The notes under the pieces: model-generated
The model's database searches: none
The model's input: the letters and a program-made list of their open reading frames with translations, nothing else
Told to the model about the DNA's origin: nothing
In this document: positions 30,101-38,380 of the stretch, piece by piece
How the letters are laid out: the number at the start of each line of letters is the position of its first letter
How positions within the stretch are numbered: position 1 is the stretch's first letter
NCBI RefSeq assembly: GCF_000183425.1
Contig: NC_014759.1
Coordinates: forward strand, 3,689,001 to 3,753,000
From: Marivirga tractuosa DSM 4126
GTDB taxonomy: Bacteria > Bacteroidota > Bacteroidia > Cytophagales > Cyclobacteriaceae
Length of the DNA stretch: 64,000 bases
Direction: 5' to 3'
Position numbers and translations under genes: made by a program

Positions 30101-30515
30101 AGTAAAAATTGAAGAGCCAGTAGAATATGTTTTTAAAGCTAGCATTAAAACAAGGATCACCGATTTAAATTATGGAGGACATGTTGGCAATGATCGGATA
30201 TTTGCTTTTATGCATGATGCACGTGTTCAATTTTTCAGGTCATTAGGCTACGAAAGTGAATTAGATTTCGAAGGCTTGGGCAATATACAAACGGATGCTG
30301 CAATTTCTTACAAGGCAGAAGTTTTTGCTCACGAAGATATTGAAATTGCAATAGGGGTTAAGGACATTAATAAATATGGTTGTGACTTCGTTTATAGATT
30401 TATGAAATCAGATGGAAGTTTAGCTGCATTAGGGAAGACGGGAATTGTTTTCTTCGATTATGAAAAAAGGAAAATCGCTTCTATTCCTCAGTCTTTCTTA
30501 GATAAAATAAAGTAG
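30093..30515 (+). CDS. Acyl-CoA thioesterase, hotdog fold (4HBT family)
   Basis: The 140-residue protein has the hotdog signature of YbgC/FcbC-like thioesterases: IKTRITDLNYGGHVGNDR (Asp/Asn and His in the catalytic helix region), FFRSLGY, then a beta sheet with IQTDAAISYKAEVFAHEDIEI. It should hydrolyse acyl-CoA or acyl-ACP in the cytoplasm; the chain length is unknown. The ATG lies inside the end of the preceding sensor gene, so they are co-translated. This links membrane sensing and acyl turnover only by position. Confidence 0.88.
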   Translation: MSRVKIEEPVEYVFKASIKTRITDLNYGGHVGNDRIFAFMHDARVQFFRSLGYESELDFEGLGNIQTDAAISYKAEVFAHEDIEIAIGVKDINKYGCDFVYRFMKSDGSLAALGKTGIVFFDYEKRKIASIPQSFLDKIK

Positions 30516-30523
30516 CCAGGAGT

Positions 30524-33500
30524 TTACCTGACTACATTTACTCCACCCCTTTGTTCATAAGTTCTGCTGTTAGCATCAGTACTTCTGAAGTTGATGATAT
30601 AAGCATACATTCCTGGAGGAACCGCGACTCCACCTAAATCTGTGGCATCCCATTCAAAGTTTTTATCATTAGATTCATAAACAATTGTCCCCCATCTATT
30701 AAAAATAATGATTTGAAATTCTCCTACATATTCATTAGCAAATACTCTAAAAACCCTATTTGCAGCAATTGAACTATTAGGTTTAATTGCATCAGGTGCA
30801 AAAACTTTAGGCTGGCAATCTTCTAAAACAGTTGTGGTAATATTAAACTCACAACCCGAAGCAGTTAATCTAACGCTGTATTCACCAGGTTCATTTGCGA
30901 CAATTCTTCTATTATTGGAAGTGCTACCATCCGGAAGAGTCCAAGTATAAGTGCCAAAAGAACCCGGGTCTAAGGTAACCGTCCGTTCTGATTCCACCCC
31001 TGTTGGGCAAATGAAATAAGTGTCTTGAATTTGCGGTTGAAAAACTTCTTGTACAGTCAAATCTCGCCTAATGATTACTGGGTCACATCCGCCAGGACCA
31101 TTGTCATTTACTGTGAATGTGTAGGTGCTGCTTTCTGTAATGTTCCATTCTAAGGTATTAGAAGTAGGATCCACAGTAGGGATATTGGTTCCTTGTGCAT
31201 TTGTTAAAGAATAATTGAAGTTCCCGCTACCTCCGCTAATGCTTCCTATTAGCAGTATGGTTCCATCTTCGCAATTTGTTTCACTGGTTAAGCTTGCTTC
31301 TACGGCAGTATAGACATTATCCACAGTAACAGATAATTCTGCTGCACAACTAATGTTGCCTCTCGGATTTACAGTCACAGAGTAGGTGCCAGATTGATTG
31401 ACCGTGATGCTTTGCCCTTGAGCTCCATTACTCCAATTGAAAGTATAGTCTGCTGGATCTTGTCCATCTAATATTGCAGTTAATTGATTTCCTCCATCAC
31501 AATCTACCTGGTTTTCAATTTCCAATATACTAGCTTGTGGACTTAATTGAACATTAACAGTTGCATTGCTAGGACATAAACTTCCTTCTGTAGCTACAAT
31601 ATCGTACACTCCACTACCAACAGCATTAGGGTCAGCAGGAGTAGGGGTGATACTGAAAGTAGCATTTGGATTTAAGTCTTGTAAATAAGCTAATAAATCA
31701 TAATCGGTTCCACAACCAAATACATTTTCATCTGGATTGAATGGGACGGAATCATTAAGTGCAATGCCAAAAGAGTCTACAGCTAAGCACAAACCTGCAG
31801 AGTTATCTGTTATTGAAATACTGTAGCTTCCCTCGCTCAATCCGTTCACTTGAAAGTTGCTTGATGATGCTGTTCCATTATCAATAGAATTATTGTTTTG
31901 ATCAAAAATTTCCCATGTGAGATCTAGGGTAAATGAACCAGACACTAGTACATCGACAGTCTGATTACTAGGATCGCAAGTTGGGTTAATTTGATTTGCT
32001 ACAGCAGTAAAGTCAGTATTTGTCAGAGGAACCGTTTCCACGGTCGTACAGCCAGATAAATTGTCAGTTACGGTAATGTTGTAAGTGCCAGCTTCAAGGT
32101 TGTTGGCAGACATTTGATTTTCAGGTACTGTAGTTGGACCTGACCAACTCACGGTATAATCACCTGAGCCGCCAGAAATGTTAGTAATTTCTAATGAGCC
32201 ATTATTACTCCCACAACTTGGAGGAGTAACAATATTAGTCGAAACGGTAGGGTTGCCATTCACAATTACCTCAATTTCATCCTCTGCAAAACAACTTGGG
32301 TCAAGTGGATCTGGAATTTCTACTCTGATTAAAAATGTTCCAGCTGTACTTGTATTGACATCAAAATTCTGACCACTGGCAGATTGCTGAATATCATCCA
32401 CAAACCAACGGTATTCGCTTGCATTTCCACTTGCATTTAATCTTAGCTGCTCGTCTTGACAAACGGCTCTATCGCCTCCTAAATCAGCTTCATAAGGAGG
32501 GCCTACAAATATTTCAGCTGTTGAAACGCAACCATTTATACTGGTAATAGTCACGTTGTAGATGCCTGTTTCTGTAATTTCTATGGTTTGAGTTGTTTCG
32601 CCCGTATTCCATAAATAAGTATGACCAGGTTCATCTACTATATCTTCTCCTAAGGTTAAAGTACTACCACAAAAGTTTCTTGGGCTAATGACATTGCTAA
32701 CATCTGGGCTTGGGAAGATTTCAAAATTCTCCACTAATAGTTCATCATATCCACATTCATTAGTAATTCGTAATGCCGCCTCGTAAACTCCTGGCTCGAG
32801 ATCAATATCTAAGGTATCATTTTGATTATTTGAAGTATATACACTGCTACTACTGTCTGCAGGAGTAATGGTCCAATTAAACTGATCGAAATTTGTTTTA
32901 CCCGTAGCTCCTAAAATGATAGGTTCAGAAGAACAATTAGCAGTTACACTTATGCTTGGTTCTTGCTGTGGAGTTGAAAGATTTTGAACGAAATTAGGTA
33001 ATCCTAATCGGCTGTTTCTTCCTGCTAAATCGAAAGCTTGTAAAGTACTGGCTAAATTACTGCCGTTTTCGGGTGCAAATCTTTGGTCTGGTGATCCAAT
33101 AGTATAAACATTGGGACTATTGTTTGCAGCAATATATAATTGTCCATTTGGACCTGTTTGAATAGCCCCAGCCTCAAAATCTAAGTCTGCTACGGTAACG
33201 CTATCTGGATTCTCAATCTCATCAATAGTGTAATTATCATTTACTGGGATTTGCAGTAAAACTGAATTAGCACCATTATTGATTGTGGCATAGAGAAGAT
33301 CAGCACTTGGAGAAAATTCAATTCCATACACTTCTCCTCCAAAATTGACGTCCAATAATGCTTCTTCCCAGTTGTTCAGGCTATCCCGTCTTATGAAATC
33401 AATAAAAGCACCCCCGGAGTTATAGGCTTGGGCAACTTTGTCCCCTCCAGCTGCATATTTTAAATATCCAGTAGCAGATGAGTTGGATAAGTAGTCGCTT

Positions 33501-35665
33501 CCTTGTGAAATGTACTCAGCTGCATTTATCCCTTCAACATTTACAGGATAAAATCTGTAGCTATTACTTCCCAATTCATGGGTCAAAACATTGGTGTTTT
33601 CATTACCCTGCGCAGCTACTTTTTCAGTACTTCTGCTGTATATTTTTCTGTTTTTCAATACTACATCCCCTAAGCCACCATTAAGTTTCAAGTCCACTAA
33701 TGCATAGGAAAAATTGCTAGTATCTGAACTTATGTCTTGATTTAAGAATAGATAATATAAAGAAGGGTCACTTCCATGAGCTACTGCAATTACGCCTTGT
33801 GAAGCAGCTGGATCACCACCTAAATCAGTCCCATTTGCCATTACATTGTGTTCCGAATCCCAAATCACATCTCCATTTGTATAAAATAGGAGATCTCCAT
33901 TGTCATCTGAAACAGTGGTACAGCCCTCTTCAGCTTGAATATTCCCATCCGTGACCGCAACTGGGCCACCTTGATTATTAAAATCTATTCCAGCTCCATC
34001 TCCAAAATACCAATAATTAGATTTTTGTTTTTCTTCTTCGAATAATGTTAATTCAAAACTAGCCGTTACCGTACAATTACCTACAGTAACAGCAGCAGAA
34101 TAAACTCCAGATTCTAAAAAGGTAGCTGTTCCATCACCATTATCAGTGAATTTCTGAGGGTCAGGATTTATCCATACTACTTGATCGGGCTCTGAACCAT
34201 CGCCAAGTGTAGGGCCGTAATTTTCTAAAGGAAGCTGACAAACTGTAGTATCCTGAAGTTGTACTTCTGAATCAAATTGTTCAACTGTTACTAAAGCAGA
34301 ATCAACAAAGAAATTTCCACCAGCATTTACGGTTAAAATGACATTATAGCTTCCCGCTTGCTCATATATGAAATTAGGACTTATCGCATTTGAAGACTGG
34401 CCATTGCCGAAATCCCATTCTAAAGAAGTGATATCAGCGAATTCACTGTAGTCGGCAAAAAATGACACAGGATTGTTTTGACAAATCGATTGATTAAGTG
34501 TAGTCGTGTACCAATCAAAAGATATTTCACCATCAATCAGAGCAGGAGGAGCAATCGTAGGAAAATTACCTGCCGATCCAAATGATTGCATGTTGAACAA
34601 GTCCCATTGAATATTTAAGGAATCAGGAATAGAGTCAGTTTGAGAAATTCTGCTTAAAAATTCTTCCGCTCCATTGTTATACAAGTAATATAAATTTCCA
34701 TCGGGGCCGTTCTGTAAAGCTTTAATCTCTGTAACTGTTCTATCTAACACATTTTCAGAAGTTGCGCTATCCAAATTAAGTTGGATCAATCGACTTTCTG
34801 AAGTAACAGTGTTATTCCTGCTATAATATAAATTCCTGCCCCCAACTGACCATTCAACATCTGTGATAAGTTGATTTACAAAACCTGTATTTTCTAGAAT
34901 GTTTTCATTTTGAAAAAGGGGAGTAGTGGGGTCGGCTAAATTTAATTCCAGTAAAACCAGATTCTTAGGGTTAGTATTGACATTGGCAGATGTTAAGGCT
35001 AGAGTAAGAGTGTCACTCATTGAGTTTCTTACGGATACATTGCTGAGTGCGTAGTCAATAGAGAATTCGTGAGATGCTGTGCTAATTAATGAGCCATTAT
35101 TTTGAACTTGTACTAACTCCAAAGAATTATTTTCTTGAAAGAGCAAGAAATAATTATCTCCAAGTTTAAATGAGTTTATGTAATCTGATAAAGAAGAAAA
35201 CCCTGTTCCTTGAGCTGATGCAGTAACTTCTCCAAAATCTCCTATAGACAAATCTACACTTAAAAATCTGAGCTCATTTGACCCATCAATGATGTAGATG
35301 TAATAGATGTCGTCATTCGGATTTGATGAAGGGACTATCGCTGCTGGATGACGCAATGAATTATTTCCTCCGATTACATTTCCTCCAGGCAAGATTTGGT
35401 GATTTTTGCCGTATACATTATCACCGTCCGTATAAAAAAGAAGTTGCCCATCAACCCCATTTGCAGCTACAGCTGCGCCTCCGTTTCCAAAAGGGGTAGC
35501 TTGATTTTGAATTAAATTAGTATTTCTATCTGCATTTCGGTCAAATTGAATAGCAGCATTATTGTTTCCAAAATACCAAAAAGATTCTGAAAAATCTTGC
35601 GCTTGCGTATTACTAGCTAAAATGGCTAAAAAAAGGAAGAAACTTCTAAATAATTTATTGCTCAT
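30524..35665 (-). CDS. Large T9SS type B cargo with duplicated propeller region and PKD domain (1713 aa)
   Basis: I use the ATG at 35665 (MSNKLFRSFFLFLAIL, a good signal peptide ending TQAQ) over the upstream in-frame TTG at 35683. Two related regions begin 'SFWYFGNNNAAI' (about residue 25) and 'SNYWYFGDGAGI' (about 545); each continues with 'GQLLFYTDGD' or 'GDLLFYTNGD' and propeller-like strands. A PKD domain (LEWDFGNGQSSNAISPNFIY) lies between them near 410-460. SprB-like Cys-containing beta repeats fill about 960-1600. The C-terminus (FQIIIFNRWGTIVYES, then VPPGMYAYIINF) is a type B sorting domain. The protein is probably secreted by the T9SS. The partner is likely the divergent PorP/SprF gene at 35919. 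Confidence 0.9.
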   Translation of the reverse strand: MSNKLFRSFFLFLAILASNTQAQDFSESFWYFGNNNAAIQFDRNADRNTNLIQNQATPFGNGGAAVAANGVDGQLLFYTDGDNVYGKNHQILPGGNVIGGNNSLRHPAAIVPSSNPNDDIYYIYIIDGSNELRFLSVDLSIGDFGEVTASAQGTGFSSLSDYINSFKLGDNYFLLFQENNSLELVQVQNNGSLISTASHEFSIDYALSNVSVRNSMSDTLTLALTSANVNTNPKNLVLLELNLADPTTPLFQNENILENTGFVNQLITDVEWSVGGRNLYYSRNNTVTSESRLIQLNLDSATSENVLDRTVTEIKALQNGPDGNLYYLYNNGAEEFLSRISQTDSIPDSLNIQWDLFNMQSFGSAGNFPTIAPPALIDGEISFDWYTTTLNQSICQNNPVSFFADYSEFADITSLEWDFGNGQSSNAISPNFIYEQAGSYNVILTVNAGGNFFVDSALVTVEQFDSEVQLQDTTVCQLPLENYGPTLGDGSEPDQVVWINPDPQKFTDNGDGTATFLESGVYSAAVTVGNCTVTASFELTLFEEEKQKSNYWYFGDGAGIDFNNQGGPVAVTDGNIQAEEGCTTVSDDNGDLLFYTNGDVIWDSEHNVMANGTDLGGDPAASQGVIAVAHGSDPSLYYLFLNQDISSDTSNFSYALVDLKLNGGLGDVVLKNRKIYSRSTEKVAAQGNENTNVLTHELGSNSYRFYPVNVEGINAAEYISQGSDYLSNSSATGYLKYAAGGDKVAQAYNSGGAFIDFIRRDSLNNWEEALLDVNFGGEVYGIEFSPSADLLYATINNGANSVLLQIPVNDNYTIDEIENPDSVTVADLDFEAGAIQTGPNGQLYIAANNSPNVYTIGSPDQRFAPENGSNLASTLQAFDLAGRNSRLGLPNFVQNLSTPQQEPSISVTANCSSEPIILGATGKTNFDQFNWTITPADSSSSVYTSNNQNDTLDIDLEPGVYEAALRITNECGYDELLVENFEIFPSPDVSNVISPRNFCGSTLTLGEDIVDEPGHTYLWNTGETTQTIEITETGIYNVTITSINGCVSTAEIFVGPPYEADLGGDRAVCQDEQLRLNASGNASEYRWFVDDIQQSASGQNFDVNTSTAGTFLIRVEIPDPLDPSCFAEDEIEVIVNGNPTVSTNIVTPPSCGSNNGSLEITNISGGSGDYTVSWSGPTTVPENQMSANNLEAGTYNITVTDNLSGCTTVETVPLTNTDFTAVANQINPTCDPSNQTVDVLVSGSFTLDLTWEIFDQNNNSIDNGTASSSNFQVNGLSEGSYSISITDNSAGLCLAVDSFGIALNDSVPFNPDENVFGCGTDYDLLAYLQDLNPNATFSITPTPADPNAVGSGVYDIVATEGSLCPSNATVNVQLSPQASILEIENQVDCDGGNQLTAILDGQDPADYTFNWSNGAQGQSITVNQSGTYSVTVNPRGNISCAAELSVTVDNVYTAVEASLTSETNCEDGTILLIGSISGGSGNFNYSLTNAQGTNIPTVDPTSNTLEWNITESSTYTFTVNDNGPGGCDPVIIRRDLTVQEVFQPQIQDTYFICPTGVESERTVTLDPGSFGTYTWTLPDGSTSNNRRIVANEPGEYSVRLTASGCEFNITTTVLEDCQPKVFAPDAIKPNSSIAANRVFRVFANEYVGEFQIIIFNRWGTIVYESNDKNFEWDATDLGGVAVPPGMYAYIINFRSTDANSRTYEQRGGVNVVR

Positions 35666-35918
35666 ACAGTTGCGTGTTGTCAATAGTTTATTCTTAACGT
35701 AATTTGATGTCGATTAATTTTCTTTATCAGAAAATATATTATTTACGTATTAGTTACGTTTACTTAATTAAACCGAAATTTAAAAATAAATAGATTAAAG
35801 ACGGGAATAATTTACTGTTTTTCAATTTTTTAAAAGAATTAATTAAAATATTTATTGTGAATATCCCTCTTTCTGACTTATTTCATATCTTTCGGTAAAT
35901 TTGAATATAATTTGTGTT

Positions 35919-36962
35919 GTGGGTAAACTAATTAATAGTCAAAAATTTCTCGTATTTTCAATATTGATTTTGTTTTTAATTTCATTTGATGAGGTTAAAG
36001 CGCAAGATCCTCAGTTCTCGCAGTTTTATGCGGCTCCATTATATTTGAATCCAGCATTTGCAGGAAACACACAGATGAGTAGGGCAGGAATTAACTACCG
36101 AAATCAATGGCCAAGTATAAATGCTAATTTCACCACTTACTCAGCTTATTTTGATCATTATTTTGATATGATCTCAAGCGGTGTCGGATTGATTATTTCC
36201 AGGGATGAGGAAGGAATTGTAGGACTGAGATCCACATCTGTAGGAGCCCAATATGCATACCAGTTGCGTTTGAGTGAGAATTTAACCTTCAGGCCAGGAG
36301 TGCAGGCTGCTGTTTACAATAGGAATTTAGATTTTAGCAGATTAACCTTTGGTGATCAGTGGGATCCTGAAACACAATCTTTCCAAAACCCAACAGGAGA
36401 AGCGCCTACTGGGGAAAGTAAAACATTTTTTGATTTGTCCTTTGGTGGCGTACTTTATTCCGAAAACTTCTGGTTTGGATATTCAGTATTTCATTTGAAT
36501 CAACCTAATCAATCTATAGTAGGTGATGAAAGTAGACTACCCATGAAACATTCATTTCATGCAGGCTACAAAATCCCGTTGAAAACAGGATATAAGAAAG
36601 GATTCACAAGAAGTGGAGATGAAAGAAGTATTACCCCTACTGCACAATATAAAATGCAAGGAGGTTTTCAACAACTTGACCTAGGAATTTATAGCACTTT
36701 GGAACCAATGGTTGCAGGATTATGGTATAGAGGTATTCCTTTTCAAACTCCAAATGGTTTTTCTGCCTCAGAGTCCTTAGTTTTGTTATTGGGTTATGCT
36801 TATGAAAAAATATCTGTAGGCTATAGTTTTGACTACACATTGTCTGATTTAGGAATCCGCAGTGGTGGTGCCCATGAAATTTCCATTTCCTATGTTCTAT
36901 CACTTACCGATCCTCGCAGACCACCTGCAGATAAATTAAGAATACCTTGTCCTAAATTTTAA
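35919..36962 (+). CDS. PorP/SprF family type IX secretion outer-membrane protein
   Basis: The protein has a signal peptide ending VKAQ, then DPQFSQFYAAPLYLNPAFAGN, INYRNQWPSINANFTTYSAYFDHYF and a terminal HEISISYVLSL strand, all PorP/SprF hallmarks. There is no ATG before the signal peptide, so I choose GTG at 35919 (347 residues); a TTG at 35901 would add six residues. The conserved C-terminus (RRPPADKLRIPCPKF) resembles that of PorP proteins paired with PorE-like genes. It lies 8 bp before the M48 protease gene and divergent from the 1713-residue cargo. Confidence 0.92.
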   Translation: MGKLINSQKFLVFSILILFLISFDEVKAQDPQFSQFYAAPLYLNPAFAGNTQMSRAGINYRNQWPSINANFTTYSAYFDHYFDMISSGVGLIISRDEEGIVGLRSTSVGAQYAYQLRLSENLTFRPGVQAAVYNRNLDFSRLTFGDQWDPETQSFQNPTGEAPTGESKTFFDLSFGGVLYSENFWFGYSVFHLNQPNQSIVGDESRLPMKHSFHAGYKIPLKTGYKKGFTRSGDERSITPTAQYKMQGGFQQLDLGIYSTLEPMVAGLWYRGIPFQTPNGFSASESLVLLLGYAYEKISVGYSFDYTLSDLGIRSGGAHEISISYVLSLTDPRRPPADKLRIPCPKF

Positions 36963-36970
36963 ACTTAGAA

Positions 36971-38215
36971 ATGATATTTACCGCAGATCAATTTTTTACG
37001 ATCATTATTGTGATTGTAGTGGCTGACTATGCCATTAATACTGTAATTGATATTTTAAATCTTAAAAAATCAAGTGCTAAGTTGCCTGAAGATTTGAAAG
37101 AGATTTATGATGAAGAGAAATATCTTAAAGCAGTAAAATATCAAAAAGCCAATACTAAATTCGGACTTTTGAGTGGCTTTTCTAGTGTCCTTATTATGTT
37201 CTTGGTATTGTATTTTGGCATTTTGGGAGAGTTGGATTCTTGGATAAGAGTTCGATTTGATTCTGTTGTTACCCAAACCTTAGCTTTTTTTGGGATTGTA
37301 TACATTATCAATGATATATGGAATATTCCCTGGCAATGGTATTCTACCTTTACTATTGAAGAGAAGTTTGGATTCAATAAGTTAACTCCGGCCTTGTTTT
37401 GGAAGGATAAATTGAAAGGTTATTTGTTAACAGCATTATTGGGTGGGATTTTACTAAGTGTATTAATTCTACTGATAATGTGGCTTGGTCAGTCTTTCTG
37501 GTGGATTTTTTGGCTAGTAATCGTTTTGTTTATGATCGGTGCTAATTTCTTCTATACAAGCTGGATATTGCCTCTTTTCAATAAATTAACGCCACTTGAA
37601 GATGGGACATTAAGAGAAAAAATATTACAGTATGGAAAATCTGTAAATTTCCCGATAGAGAATATTTACATCATGGATGGCTCTAAACGTTCTTCTAAAG
37701 CGAATGCCTTTTTTTCTGGCTTTGGGAAGCGAAAGAAGATTGTGTTGTTTGATACACTATTGGAAAAGCATACCGATGAAGAACTAGTAGCAATCTTAGC
37801 GCATGAGGTTGGGCATTATAAAAAGAAACACACTATTTCCGGAATGATTAGTGGTGTTGTGCAGACAGGAGCGATGCTGTTGATCATGTCTTACATGATA
37901 TTTAATCCTAATTTAAGCATTGCATTGGGTGCTGAACAACTAAGTTTTCCTGTGAATTTCATAGCATTTGGAATAATTTACACACCAGTAAGTATGATTT
38001 TATCACTGTTTTCCAACTTCATTAGTCGAAAACATGAGTTTCAGGCAGATAAATTTGCGGCAAATACTTACAATGGAGAAGAGCTTCAAAATGCACTTAA
38101 AAAGCTCTCTATTGATAGCTTAAGTAATTTAAAGCCACATAAACTGTATGTGATCTTTCATTACTCACATCCACCTTTGCTTCAAAGATTGCAGGCTATC
38201 GATAAGCACAAGTAA
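36971..38215 (+). CDS. M48 family membrane metallopeptidase (Ste24-like)
   Basis: The 414-residue integral membrane protease has several transmembrane segments (about 8-28, 66-84, 100-116, 150-172, 178-196, 295-312, 325-345). The zinc motif is HEVGH at 278-282, with a downstream third ligand in SRKHEFQADKFA. The N-terminal half matches the CAAX prenyl protease 1 N-terminal domain. In bacteria such proteases clip membrane proteins during quality control; the substrate is unknown. It follows porP by 8 bp, but the link to secretion is only positional. Confidence 0.93.
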   Translation: MIFTADQFFTIIIVIVVADYAINTVIDILNLKKSSAKLPEDLKEIYDEEKYLKAVKYQKANTKFGLLSGFSSVLIMFLVLYFGILGELDSWIRVRFDSVVTQTLAFFGIVYIINDIWNIPWQWYSTFTIEEKFGFNKLTPALFWKDKLKGYLLTALLGGILLSVLILLIMWLGQSFWWIFWLVIVLFMIGANFFYTSWILPLFNKLTPLEDGTLREKILQYGKSVNFPIENIYIMDGSKRSSKANAFFSGFGKRKKIVLFDTLLEKHTDEELVAILAHEVGHYKKKHTISGMISGVVQTGAMLLIMSYMIFNPNLSIALGAEQLSFPVNFIAFGIIYTPVSMILSLFSNFISRKHEFQADKFAANTYNGEELQNALKKLSIDSLSNLKPHKLYVIFHYSHPPLLQRLQAIDKHK

Positions 38216-38289
38216 AGATTGCATTTTTTTTAAAGAAAAAATATATCTTTATGCTTTAATAGTACCAAAACCACTTTAAAAGGTTATAT

Positions 38290-38340
38290 TTCTCTTGAAT
38301 AAACAAGAGAAGAATATCTTCGTTATTCTTAGGTATCTTT
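38290..38340 (+). promoter_or_regulatory. Candidate promoter/operator of the PorE-like gene
   Basis: An 8-bp perfect inverted repeat, TTCTCTTG (38290-38297) and CAAGAGAA (38304-38311), is followed at once by TATCTTCG and, about 13 bp on, by TATCTTTG, which fits the Bacteroidota -7 consensus TAnnTTTG. The inverted repeat overlaps the place expected for the -33 element. It could be a regulator site; there is no T-run to make it a terminator. Confidence 0.35.
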
Positions 38341-38380
38341 GAAAGCTATGAAATTAATACTAAATAAAAGCCATAATATC

